Assembly: GCF_021869535.1 (NCBI RefSeq)
Contig: NW_026262690.1
Span: forward strand, 67,449,995-67,513,994
Direction: 5' to 3'
Source of the DNA: Mytilus californianus
Lineage: Eukaryota; Mollusca; Bivalvia; Mytilida; Mytilidae
Length of the DNA stretch: 64,000 nucleotides
Below are positions 1 through 12,700 of the stretch, piece after piece. A program made the translations under genes and the position numbers. The stretch's first letter is position 1, and each line of letters starts with the position of its first letter. The notes under the pieces were generated by a model, which saw only the letters and a list, made by a program, of their open reading frames with translations, searched no databases and was not told the DNA's origin.

Positions 1-653
1 GCATACAAAACAGTTTTGATCCCATGGTGATTTTTTTATGAAAATTTGCTTACAAGATATTTTTCACCTAGTTGATTCAAATTAAAATAAAAAATATACC
101 TTCATGTGCTACTTTTAGAGATAAAAGGGGTTGAAATTTTAGGCATTTACTGGGATACTTCTATCCATTGGACAGACACATCCAACTTATTGTTTCAAAA
201 GATAAACACAAGCGGGTTTTTGTAAATACATTTGGAATATCTTCTTTACATAAGTAAGCTCTAGATTTGTGTAATAATTCTTTGGAAATAATTCTTTTTC
301 AATAAATTTTCATGATTTTATTAAAAAAACGACATTTTTTTCTGTATATTGATATCTTATTTGATAAGAAATTGATGATTTTTTCATAAGAATTGAAACA
401 AATGTTCTTTGTAGATAACAAAGTTAAATGTCATTTCAAAAATGGGGTCCATGTACTCGTTTTCAAGCTAGTGATTAAAATCATTAAAAAAATGCATCTT
501 TTCCTAATACATGTCACAGTTTGACAACATGAAATTCTTATTTACATTAGCAACATCATTACCTCCCTTGCAACTGTATTGGATGCCCTTAAAAGAGCAA
601 ATGATCCTTTCAGATCAAAATTAATGAATAGTGAGGTATTTTTGTAATTGCAG
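1..653 (+). other. Intron of TIR/STING gene copy 1 (5' end outside window)
   Basis: AT-rich sequence with no recognisable coding exon on either strand. It leads into a clear acceptor (ttgcag) at 648-653. In copy 2 the exon before the corresponding one encodes the middle of STING1, and nothing like it is visible here. Copy 1's TIR1 and most of STING1 must therefore lie upstream of the window. Confidence 0.6.
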
Positions 654-739
654 ATGAAAAAAAGAAGATTTCGGATGTTTTGATGGAGGCTATTAAAAAA
701 GACTTAAAAGAAGAAAATTTTCAGGAAAAGAAATTTAAG
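654..739 (+). CDS. Exon: C-terminal helix of STING module 1 (copy 1)
   Basis: The exon follows the acceptor ttgcag and ends AAG before a gtattt donor. It opens with the last two bases of a split codon and encodes a charged helix beginning DEKKKISDVLMEAIKKDL. Its counterpart in copy 2 (32512-32591) reads DETEKVSKVLVKAIKEDL. This matches the final helix of the STING ligand-binding domain (human ADDSSFSLSQEVL region). Unlike the terminal exon at 14119 it has no stop and is spliced in phase 0 to a TIR exon, which is the key evidence that a STING domain precedes a second TIR domain. Confidence 0.8.
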
Positions 740-3700
740 GTATTTTTGTTTTTGATTCAGTTATATATTTGTACCAAGGGTCTGGAAATGTGCCAGTCAT
801 GACCTAAACTGAAAGTTCATTGACTGGAATGGTAGATTTGGATTTAGGTAAAAAAAAATTTTTTACAGAAATAATTTCGGTCATTTTATTGAGATCTGGT
901 TTCTTAATTGCTGTTTTCACTACATTTTGTTTTGTAATGCTTTCCCAGTTATAATACTGCCACTCCAGTATAGTATGATAATTGTGAGAGCCCTCCTAAC
1001 AACCATCATAATATTAATGCCTCCGAGAAATATTGGCTAATGATCGCTATTCACTTTTTACCTGTGTTTTTCAAACCTAACAGAAGTGATCAAGCTGGGC
1101 CCATTGCATTTGCGCCAATTTTTATAAAATCCAATCTTTCATTTGCGCCACAAGGTTATATTTCATTTAGGCCAAAAAATAAAAACTACATTTGCACCAT
1201 TTTACAGGTAATAATGATAACAGAAAAGTCTAAACAGTCATTGCTATATTGTGAATAAGATTATTTATTTTAGTATTCCACCTTGGTAATTAAGTGAGTT
1301 CGTATACTCATTCTTAATACAAAACTGAGAGTCACTTAGATTTAAAATTATATAGTGTTCACATGTTTGAGTTGTCGAGATGGACATTGTCAATTTGGAG
1401 ACATATAGAGGAAATAAGTCTGTTATTTTTAATGACCACACATATAGGTTATCTTATGTTCTTAATGCTTACAAGGTTTGTGCCAGAACAGACTTATAAC
1501 TTTACTCATGTGTATAGTGCTTAGGTCAGATCATAATTTTACTCCAGTGTATAGTGCTTTCTTTTAGGTTTTATGATCACTTTGATTTATAACAGAACTG
1601 TGTTTTAACATTATAGTTTTATGATGACTGAGTTCTGATGAATATGTTTTATTTTGCTAACAAAAACTGTGTTTTAAATTTATTATTAAAAGTCTCTTTT
1701 GAATAATTCTATTTTGAATATGATTACCTGTATTATGGGCACCAATGAAGTGTTTTATTCTGGCACAAATGAAATATGGTTTGCGGCGCAAAGCACTGAT
1801 TAAGCTCAGACATATTGAGCTCAGAACTAATATTTTAAAGAAATTCTATTCCATTACAACTCACTTCATTATTTATGAACTTTTTAGTAAAGACAAATGC
1901 CAATTCTGATTTAAAAAAAATTTAAACTTTTATTAAATTTACGTTGAAAAAAATAATGTTTCACAAGTCAAACATGTGCTTTATTTACCATGTAATATGC
2001 ATGCATGAAATTGTCCTCATCAGATAAGACACTTAAATTGTAAAATGCAAAAAAAGATTTCATGCTAATTAAACGAGTGAAACTATTGTCAGTTATATAA
2101 AACTTTAACAGGTAATAAAATAAAAAATACGATGATTTCCTGTCATTTGATAAACAGAACAAATCCCATAAGTGAATGCGGAATCACTCGTAATTTAGTA
2201 TTAACTGGAAACTTCTGGTTTTTATTTCATCTTCAAAATTGAAAAAAGCATTGGCAATTTCTGAGAAATTTATCGTTTTGAGTCATTAAAATCATTTCAA
2301 TTTGAAAGTGTTGCACTCAATAAATCGTTATTGAACGTTTTTAGAAAACAGTAAGAAACTTCATGAGGTAAATGTGATGAAACCAGTAAATACAAGTTGT
2401 TTGATACCATGAATCTAGTGTGAATAATTTCGACAGTTTGAAAAAAAGACCTGAACTTTCAAGTCATCTCAAAAGGACAGAAATTGTGTGTTGTACCCAA
2501 TATTAATTAAACTCAATGTTGTAGAGTTGTTTAGGCTTTCAATTTTTTTAACCTGTCTATCTGTTATTCCATCCGTCAGTATTTATAGATATTTTGGATT
2601 TTAGAAAACTTAATATGGTATTAAAATATTTCTTAAAATTTTATTTTTTTTTAATAACTACAAGCCATAGCTTCTTGAAGTATGGCACCCAAGCTTCATC
2701 TTGTTATGCCATACTATTTGACTTGTTTTCAGTTCCTTAAACAGTCTACTTCTTGTTTGGTGGAAACTTATATCTTTGAAATATCATACACTTATATGAA
2801 ATTTTAGTCACAGATTACCCATGGTTTTTGGTGGGGTTTGTGTTGCTCAGTCTTTAGTTGTCTATGTTGTGTTTCTTAGAATGTTGTTTGATTTTAAGTT
2901 TGGATTTTTTTTGGTTTTTGCCCTGGCATTGTCAGTTTGTTTTCAACTTATGAGTTTGCCTATCTTTTGGTATCTTCCGCCGCCCCTCTTTCTCATCAAA
3001 AACAAATTTATTTATATATGGCACCATGATTCATGTGGTTATGCAATACAGTTTGACATGTTACAAGTTCCTTCCCTGTTCTCCTTCCTATTTGCTGAAA
3101 ACTTATAAATACCATGTCTAAATATAATGTGTCGTCCAAAGACCTCTAGACTTTTCTTTGAAGTGGATACAAAGAACATTCGGTGGAATTAAACAATTAT
3201 ATCATGCTATCAAGGGATATTTGCCAAAAATACCGGTTTCGAGGTAAACAAATTTCCCTTGCCTAACTGCGCTGGAAATTTGTTTACCTTTATTTTTGGC
3301 AAATACCTCTTGTAGCATGATATATTTGTATAATAGTTCACAGTACATCTTGTTGTATAATTATCTTTTCAGGAAGGTAATCAACCTCCGCAGATTGACA
3401 GGTTAGAGTCTGAAGAAGAATTACAGTATGAATATCAAGTGTATGTTGCTTATACAGACCACCATGAAGATAAACAGAAGGCACAGCAGATAATGGACCA
3501 TCTTAGGGAAAAGCGGATTGCTGATAGTGATATATTGGATGCTGATTCATTTTTACCAGGTTCTCCATGGTCTCACAAACTGAAAGCAGCTTCATGCAAA
3601 TGTAGATGGTTTATCTTTCTTTTGACAAAAAATGCTCTTAAAGATAAGTCCTTAAATTATAATGTTATATCAGCACTGGGTGACAGCATATATAGAAGAA

Positions 3701-6700
3701 AAGTTCGAGTCATTCCTGTTGTGGACAGCTGTGATCATTTGTTTATTCCTGAGGCACTGAGATGGATCACTTATATTCCATTTGACATAAATGGTAGACA
3801 TTTGGAGAGTTTATATAGTATTGTCAGTGGTATGTTTCTTTTCAATTAAGCACAGGTGAACGAATTTAGAAAATCTTGTTTCAATTAGACCAATCTGATT
3901 TACTTCAGTTTGAATAACTTGCTTGTTGCATGCAGTTAATTTCTTTTGAGCTATTATGGTTTCTTACAAGGCACGCATAAATAATAAGAATTCTGGTGAC
4001 AAAATTATCTGCATTCAAACTATTTGAAATTTGATCCATGAGGATGCTATAAATTAAAAATGAAAACTAAAAAAAAGAAAAGACGTAATTCAATATAAGC
4101 CCAAGATTGATCAGTTGACTGAAGGCCTTTTTAAGGACTTGCTGGGTAGTTGGACGTCAGAACGCAGTCAATAAATAAAACATTGAAATTGCAAACCAAA
4201 CTAGGGGCAACAAGTTTCTGTTAGAAATCATAATAGATCCATTGTCAGGCAAATAAAACGTACACTTTTTGTTTTGTTTTTTATGCCCCTGCTGTAGCAG
4301 AGGGGGCATTAAGTTTTACCCTTGTCCGTCTGTCCGTACGTACGTAAGTACGTCTGTACGTCTGAATGTCCCAAAATTGGTTTCTGTTCTCTAACTTGAG
4401 TTTGCTTCAATCATATGTTATGAAACTTATACACAATGCTTATTACCACAAAACACAGATCAAGTTTGAATTTTGGTGGCGTCACTTTAACCGTTCTAGA
4501 GTTATGTCCCTTTATAAATGGAAAAATTGCAAAATTTTTAGTTTCTGTTCTTCAACTTAAGTTTGCCTCAACCAAGTGTTTTGAAACTTATACACAATGC
4601 TTATTACCACAAAATACAGACCAAGAATGAGTTTTGGTGGAGTCACTTTAACCATTCATGAGTTATGCTCCTTTATAAATGGAAAACAATGCAAAATTCC
4701 ATTCTCTAACTTAAGTTGCCTCAACCAAATGTTATGAAACTTATACACAATGCTTTTGACCACAAAATACAGATCAAGTTGAATTTTGGTGGCATCACTT
4801 TAATCATTATCAAGTTATGCCCCTTTATAAATCGAAAAATTGCAAAATTTTTAGTTTCTGTTCTGTAACTTAAGTTTGTCCCAACCAAACATTATGAGAC
4901 CTACATGTATACACAATACTTATTACCACAAAACTCAGATCAAGTACAAATTTGGGTAGCGTCACTTTTATCCTTCTTGAGTTATGTCCCTTTATACTGT
5001 TGTATGCAAGCGGGGGTATCATCTGTGTCCATGGGGACACATTCTCCATTTATTTTTTGAGATATTTTTCTTTCTTTGAGTCTCCTTCATTTGTAAAAGG
5101 AAACGGTTCCTTTTCAGAAATAACATTTTAAAAAATGACAGAAAAATACGAGATGTACTCACCTGAATGTGAACAGCTGGTGAACAAAACACATGACTAA
5201 ATTATAATTGGGTAAAAACCACTCATTATGAATGAGGAGGTGACAATTTCCAAATAGCAGGAGATCCAAAAATCTGCACAAGAGACAGGCACCGAGTGGT
5301 AGAATTTTTGGAAATATATAAGGATGGTCCTGTCGAGATTGAGAGAGTTGACACCTATAAACTTAGGTGGACTGTTTTTAGTGTCATCATCAGGATCAAC
5401 AATTTATTAAAGTTTGTGATTAGCTTAATATAGGTCAGTTTATTTTAAAACAATAATGCAATTGACTTTGAAACTTTCGCAAAGTTAACATACCAAGTTT
5501 TTAATAAGTTCAGTTTAAGGGGAACTCCTCATGATATGTCAAGTATATTTGGTATGCAGTTGTATGACTATTGGCATATTCATTTCCAGGGAGATTATAT
5601 AGCTCTGCACCTTCAAGTATGGTTCATTGACTTTGAACATTTAGCATATTTTAAAATAGCTGTACATCATTGAACTGCAAAGATTCAACATTCAGTTCAG
5701 CGAATTGGAAAAAATCTTTTACTACATTTGATTTTCAGGTCAATTTTTACCTAAATTAAACATTCTATTGGTAATTTCTTACACATAATGTGATATCTCA
5801 AGCTCTGACTGATCTGTATAAAGATTTTTACACAACCTTTTGTTCAACGTAGACAAGTTCAATTTTGATTTTGAGGGATTTGACATTTAAGAAGTTATTA
5901 CTATTACTGTTAAAGATTACTAAAGTTCAGGCAACTCATGTGATTGTGGCACAGCTGTTTATTACAAAAGTTCTTACTAAATAATATAACGTATAGACCT
6001 AGTTTAATGATGACAGGCATAAATAATAAGATTAAGAATTTTGAAACAAAACAGGGTAAAATGTTTGTTATATGAATTTGGACAATGTGTAGAGTAAAGT
6101 AATCTGAAATCTTGTTAAGGCCCTTGCTTAAGTTTTGAGTAAAATGTTAGTTGTAAGACCTGATGTAAAATTGTCTTTTAAGCACTAAATGAAATTATCC
6201 TTGATTACAATGTGAATGCACATCTTATCTAAATTAAATGCAATTTTTCACAGCCTTCAAAATTGTATAAGGCTAAAAGATAGTTTTGAATAAAATAAGT
6301 TTGGTATTTAATCAGGAAGGGATATTCCAATGGAGACACAGATGGTACTGCCAGCAGGTGATGTGGCCTATGGTCTAGCTTGGGGATATGTCACAAATTA
6401 TCTAATGAAGATATTACCAGGTATGTTTTTGTTATATAGGACATACTCTTTCTCTCTCTTATCCATGTGCATTTTTCTTGCACTATACATTATCAGTGGT
6501 TGTTCTAAACTGAAATTTGAAATATTTGTATCAAACTGTTTTTTCTGTAGGCTTTCAAGAGAATCCCAATACTTTAAATGAGTTACAACTTAATATAAAT
6601 AGGTATCACATTTTTTCCTTAGCATCTCAAAAGAAAGCTGATTAGATATTGTATGCCTAAAAAAGAAGATGCCGAGGCAGCAATCACAGTCAAATAAAAC

Positions 6701-9700
6701 CCTAGTCAAAATAAACGACAAAAAAACAAAAAATTGTTCAAAAAGTATTATACAGAAACTTAAGATTGTATAACAATTTTAATACAAATGTATACAAATT
6801 CACTTAAAATTATTAAATGCTGAATATTTACTGCATTGTAGAGGTTTTAAAAGGAATCAGTCCTGTATTTGAAGAAAAAGCGGTAAAAGACTTCAGATGT
6901 CCTCACAAGCTGTTCATAGTCATTCCTAAAAGTTGTAGTGCTGGGGATGTTTTGAATGATAAACAGAATGACCCTGGAAGGATTGAAAACTTTTCAAAAA
7001 CTGCAGCTGTGTATCCATTTGGACCAGATCGAGCATTCCACTGTAATATTTATAAAGTGTCACCAAGCAGTTTTAATATGAATGAGGTACAGTTAATTTG
7101 ATGTGTCATTAAAAAATAAGTACTTTATTTGATAATTAAGCATCTAACCATCTAAAAAAGTTTTAGATAAACAAAATAAATGATCAATGGATTAAAGTAC
7201 AGGTAAATTGCCAATAAGCGTGCCTAAGACACCTAATACATATGGCAATTTTTGACAGATGTATAACTTTTCAACTAAACAAAAAAAATTTACATTGTTA
7301 ATTATACTCTCAGAACTCTGATTTTTTTTTCAAGTCACCAAAATTTTAACTCATCTAAATTCAATTTGTATAAATTATTATTGTATTTCAACATCAGAAA
7401 ATAGATATGATTTCATTCATGCAGAACTTTGAGACAATAAGAGTTGACTGTATGCCATCTTCAACTATTTAATCCCTATAATTGCAAATTTTCTCTTTGA
7501 AAAAAATACACAGGGGGTTCCTCTGGGATCCACCTAGACTGACCTGCAGTTTTAGTACGTAAAAGCATGTCAACTGTATGACACTAGTAAATAATCTTAA
7601 AAACATTTTCTTACAAAGTACAAAAACATTTAGCTCAATAACTTCTATAAAAGCTGCACAAGAACACAGACAATTTATTTTATTGAAATTAAAGTCACAT
7701 TGTCATTATTAGATGCAACAGAAAAAAGGTCTAAATTCTGTTATCTGTAATTTACTAATTCACCAAAAAAATCAATTATCAGCAAAATATTCTTTAAGGT
7801 TGCTGAAAATAGAGAGAAAACAATAATTTTCATGATTTTTGTCTCACCTGCAATATAAAAGGCAGGTCATAGCATTGCTACATTCTTTCCATTGCCTCAG
7901 TGTCATCAACATTTAGGTTCAGCCTGAAGTTTATTTTAAGACCTCAATAACTTCACAATCCTTTATGAAATATTAATAAACTTGGACAGAAGCTTCTTCA
8001 TGATGGACACCGAGTGTGATATAAAAAAGTGATACAAGAACTGTGTTAATTTGATTGGCTAATATACAGCATCATGAGACGAATTTATGACATTTCCATT
8101 GGCTATTCGTTAGGTCATTGACGACTTTCAAGAGTTAAGACAATTCACATTTCGTCTATGGCAACGGATATATGTGATTTCTTCATTAATATACAAAACA
8201 CGCACACTTTTCACCTGAAATCTTCTTTTAGTCAAATTTCATTAAATTCCGAAGCGTAAAAAAAGTTTTAAAATGTTTGATGTTAAAGTTTGACCCCGGA
8301 ACAGGACATATGAGGTCATACAAGTATGTGCAAAAGACTAGACCAACGATTTACAGAATTTGAATTAGTTGACCGTAAGAGAAATAGGTTTAACAGCTCT
8401 CTCGTTATTTAATTTGAATAGTAATAGTAAACTTGTCGAGGCTCATTTATTATTATATTTAAATTGAATAACTTAACTTGATATCAAGCAATATCCATTT
8501 CTCACTCGTTATGAACCTATAATTAACTAATTATTTTAAAATAAGAAAGCAAATATAAGCTTAATACCGCAAAGAAAGCTGAAGATTAAACAAAGATGAC
8601 TTTTTAGCTGTTCTGACAAATTCCAGGGGCTGTAATTATGTTAAAGGTATGTCTAGCCTTTCCTGAAACTCCTTATTTCACTATATAAAATGTAAAAATA
8701 CACGCTATTTAGAAAGGAACCCATGAAAAACTTATGTTTTACTGCTATGTTCTTAATTTAGTAATAATTACCTTGTTGGTTTATTAGTAGGAAACACCAT
8801 AAGGTATTGTTAGTTGATATCATTTATTTGGTGGTCTAAGAGGAGAAGTGTTTTTAGAAGGTTTAGAGATGGAAAATGACACAGTGATGGCAATAGCTCA
8901 CATTGACTTGAGGCCGTTCTTGGTTTAAAAACATATATTTTTGGTTCCCTAATGTGATTTGAATCTTATTCTTTTGTTTCACTCTTTTGAATGCAGACTT
9001 AAGAAATTTTACCTAATTGCAATTTATATCATCAAATCTGACATTCAGTTAGTATTAAAGTAATTTGACCAAACTGCTCCAGTAAAACCAGTCATGGCAT
9101 GAATGTTAGTGCTTCAATCCAAAGAATATCATATATTTCTAATATTTGAAATCCAATACATGCATGAAATTGACACTGCCTTAAATTGTGCTGTTTGGGG
9201 AAAAAATGTTACCTATTGAATTGTTTAATTAGATGAAACAAACTGGGGTAGTTTTAGATTTTTCTATGAACTGCAATAAGATCAATGAATTACTCAATGT
9301 CGGGTCACAATGAAATTTAGGTTAAAAAGTGAAGTGACAAAAACATAATAAACTATTACGGCTCTCTGATGAGGGGGATATCTCAAGATTCATAGGACTG
9401 GAACTGTTTTATTAAATAGAACAAATATTGACATTCAGTTTGACCTCACCAGCTGTGATTAATAGGGTACGATGGTGAATAACATTTGTTTGTAAAATGT
9501 TAAATTTTTGTAGGGATTATACTTTGTTGGGCAGTATGCTGCACCTGTGACTTGCTTACGAGAAATGAAAACATGGAATATTGCTGGAGTTAACTTGGAA
9601 ACAATGGCATCAGAAGCTAAAAGGTTTTATGAAATTGTTAGTCAATTGATGAGAAATGCAGTACCAGAGAAGGCTCAGTTTTGTGAATTTATTTACTATG

Positions 9701-12700
9701 ATGGTAGGCAGTGCATATTAATAACAAATACTGCATTAGATTGGAATAACTGAAACTTGTTGAAGTTCTTTCCTATGGCATCATCTCACATGTATTGAAT
9801 ATAGTTCCAAATGTTCCAATATCTGTAATTATGCATAAAATAATGGTGAAAAATTTTGATTATATCTTTAGAGCTGTTATACTCAGGTATGAAAATTTCA
9901 TAAACTCTTCCTTTTACATGTCTATCTTAAAAACCCAAACTACAGATCTTTTGACTTACAAAATTTAGTGTAACAACTTGTTTCTTAAAAAAGTAATATT
10001 TGTAAGCAATTGCTTCTTGTCCATGATTCTTGTAACAGTTTTAAAAAACCTAGTATCTTGGTCGTTAATTCAGTTACTTTTGATTAACAACTCTTGACCT
10101 CAGTAGTATAAAGATGTCTTTGATGTAAAAAGAAATGCATTGTTGCTGCAATTAAGTGGAAGTAATTGTGGTATTGGTTATCTTAAATCTCTCATATGAA
10201 GCTTTAGACATGTATTAGACCAATATTGAAGATTTAGGAAACCAATGTTCGTGAGCAGTCTGTATTTAATGTGATTTATGGAAACATTGAAGTTGTCAAT
10301 TGTTCCTAGTGACCTGAAAATTAATGTTATGTGAATTTTCACATATATGTTTTTATATGGAAAGATTGATGTAGATTTTACAGAAGTTTTAACTTGGTAA
10401 TATTTCTGTCTGAAGAAAATGTCAACATAAAGCTGTGTCTATAAAGTATATGCAGCCTTTTTTAGCTCACCTGGCCCAATGGGCCAAGTGAGCTTTTCTC
10501 ATCACTTGGCGTCCGTCTTCCGTCGTCGTCCATTAACTTTTACAAAAATCTTCTCCTCTGAAACTACTGGGCCAAATTTAACCAAACTTGGCCGCAATCA
10601 TCATTAGGGTATCTAGTTAAAAAAATTGTGTCTGATGACCCTGGCTGCCAACCAACATGGCTGACATGGCTAAAAATAGAACATAGGGGTAAAATGCAGT
10701 TTTTGGCTTATATCTCTGAAACTAAAGAATTTAGAGCAAATCTAACATTCGGTAAAAATGTTTATTAGGTTGAGATCTATCAGCCCTGAAATTTTCAGAC
10801 GAATCAAACAACCAGTTGTTGGGTTGCTGCCCCTGAATTGATAATTTTAAGGAAATTTTGCAGTTTTTATACGCCCGTTTACGGGACGTATTATTGTATA
10901 CGTCTGTCCGTCTGTCTGTCCATCCATCGTCAACATGTCGGACATTAACTCAAAAGCGCTTTAACCAATTTGCATAAAACTTTGGTGAATTGTTTATATC
11001 TATTGACGTGAGCTCCCTTTCATTTTTTATAAATTTTAGATTTTACGTTTCCGAGTTGTGGGATTTTATTCATTAAAAAAAAGGGGGATTTTCCAGTTTT
11101 CGGACAATAACTCAAGAATGCTTTCACCAACTTTCAAGAAATTGTGGTGAATTGTTTATATCTATTGACATGAGCTCCCTGTTGATTTTTATAAATTTTA
11201 GATTTTACGTTTCTGAGTTATTGGGTTTTATTCATTAAAAAAAGGGGGATTTTCCAGTGTTCGGACAAAAAATCAAAAATGCTTTCAACAGTTCTTATGA
11301 AACTTTGGTGAATTGTTTATATCCATTGATGTAAGCTACGTTTAGAATTTTATAAATTTTTCATTTATCATTTCTGAGTTATGGGGTTTTATTCATTAAA
11401 AAAGGGGGGATTTTCCAGTTTTTGGACGATAACTTCAGCAGTTCTTATGAAACTTTGGTGAATTGTTTATATCTATTGATATAAGCTTCCTTTACTTTAC
11501 ATTTTCATAAATTTCTAATATGACATTGAGAATTAATTGAACTTTATTTGTTTATAGTCTGACAACAGATTTACTAAGTATTGCGCAACAGCACAGCGTA
11601 TTGCACAACAGCAAGAAATCTTTAATTGAATATAAATTCAATTCATATAACCAATTTCAAGTTCTTTGACTACATTTATTCAGAAACCTATAATATGTCA
11701 AATATTTAATTACAATCCAAATTCAGACCTGTATCAAGCTTGAATATTGTGTCCATTTTTGCCCCAACTGTTCAGGGTTGGACCTCTGCAGGCGTATCCA
11801 GCTGCGCTCAGCGAAGCAGTTTATTGGTTATTATCTTGAATATTATTACAGTTAGAAATAAACTGTAAACAGCATTAATGTTCAGCAAAGTAAGATCTAC
11901 AAATAAGTCAACATGACCAAAATTGTCACTTGACCCCCTTAAGGAGTTATTGCCCTTTATAGTCAATTTTTAACAATTTTTCGTAAATTTTTGTAATCTT
12001 TTACAAAAATCTTCTACTCTGAAACTACTGAGACAAATTTAACCAAACTTGGCCATAATCATCATTAGGGTATCTAGTTTAAAAATTGTGTCCGATGAAC
12101 CGCCTGCTAACCAACATGGCCGACATGGCTAAAAATAGAACATAGGGGTAAAATGCAGTTTTGGCTTATATCTCTGAAACTAAAGCATTTAGAGCAAATG
12201 TGATATGAGTAAAAATGTTCATCAGGTTTAGATCTATCTGCCCTGAAATTTGCTGCCCCTGAATTGGTAATTTAAATAAATTTTAATCTATTACAAAAAT
12301 CTTCTCCACTTAATCTACTGGGCCAAATAGAATTAAACTTAGCCACAATTTTCAATATGGTATCTTGATTGAAAAATATATCTGATGACCCTATCATCCA
12401 ACCAACATGGCCGCCATGGCTAAAAATAGAACATAGGGGTTTACTATAGAAGTCTAAGGGAAAATTGTAAAAAAAAAATTTCAAATGGTCACAACTTGAA
12501 AACTAATTTAAATAATGATAAGGGGTCTTCAGTAACTATTGTACGACTACAATGTGATGACCTGTTTTAATTTAACTACTGGGTCAAATTAAACCAAACT
12601 TGGCCTCAATCATTATTAGGGAATCTAATACTATTAATTATGATTTTAACCTTATTTTCCATGATTTCCAAAACAACAGTAGATTCAGGTGAGCGACACA

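Larger units (their letters stand above)
740..3372 (+). other. Intron of copy 1
   Basis: Flanked by donor GT at 740 and acceptor AG at 3371-3372. It holds a minus-oriented GGGACA-family repeat at about 2815-2992 and a long imperfect hairpin at 3198-3323. No other coding signal was recognised. Short open frames at 1040-1258 and 1968-2162 have no family resemblance. Confidence 0.7.
3830..6315 (+). other. Intron of copy 1
   Basis: Between the TIR2 donor and the STING2 acceptor (atcag at 6311-6315). It contains a GCCCC-hairpin repeat at 4283-5048 and a relic of the 'TTTGTCTCxCC' family at about 5380-5990. The segment 5200-5370 is unrecognised. Confidence 0.7.

Noticed and set aside
2821..3108. 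95-codon hydrophobic open frame that looks like a membrane protein
   Set aside because: It is the reverse strand of a dispersed repeat also seen at 29664 and 59838.
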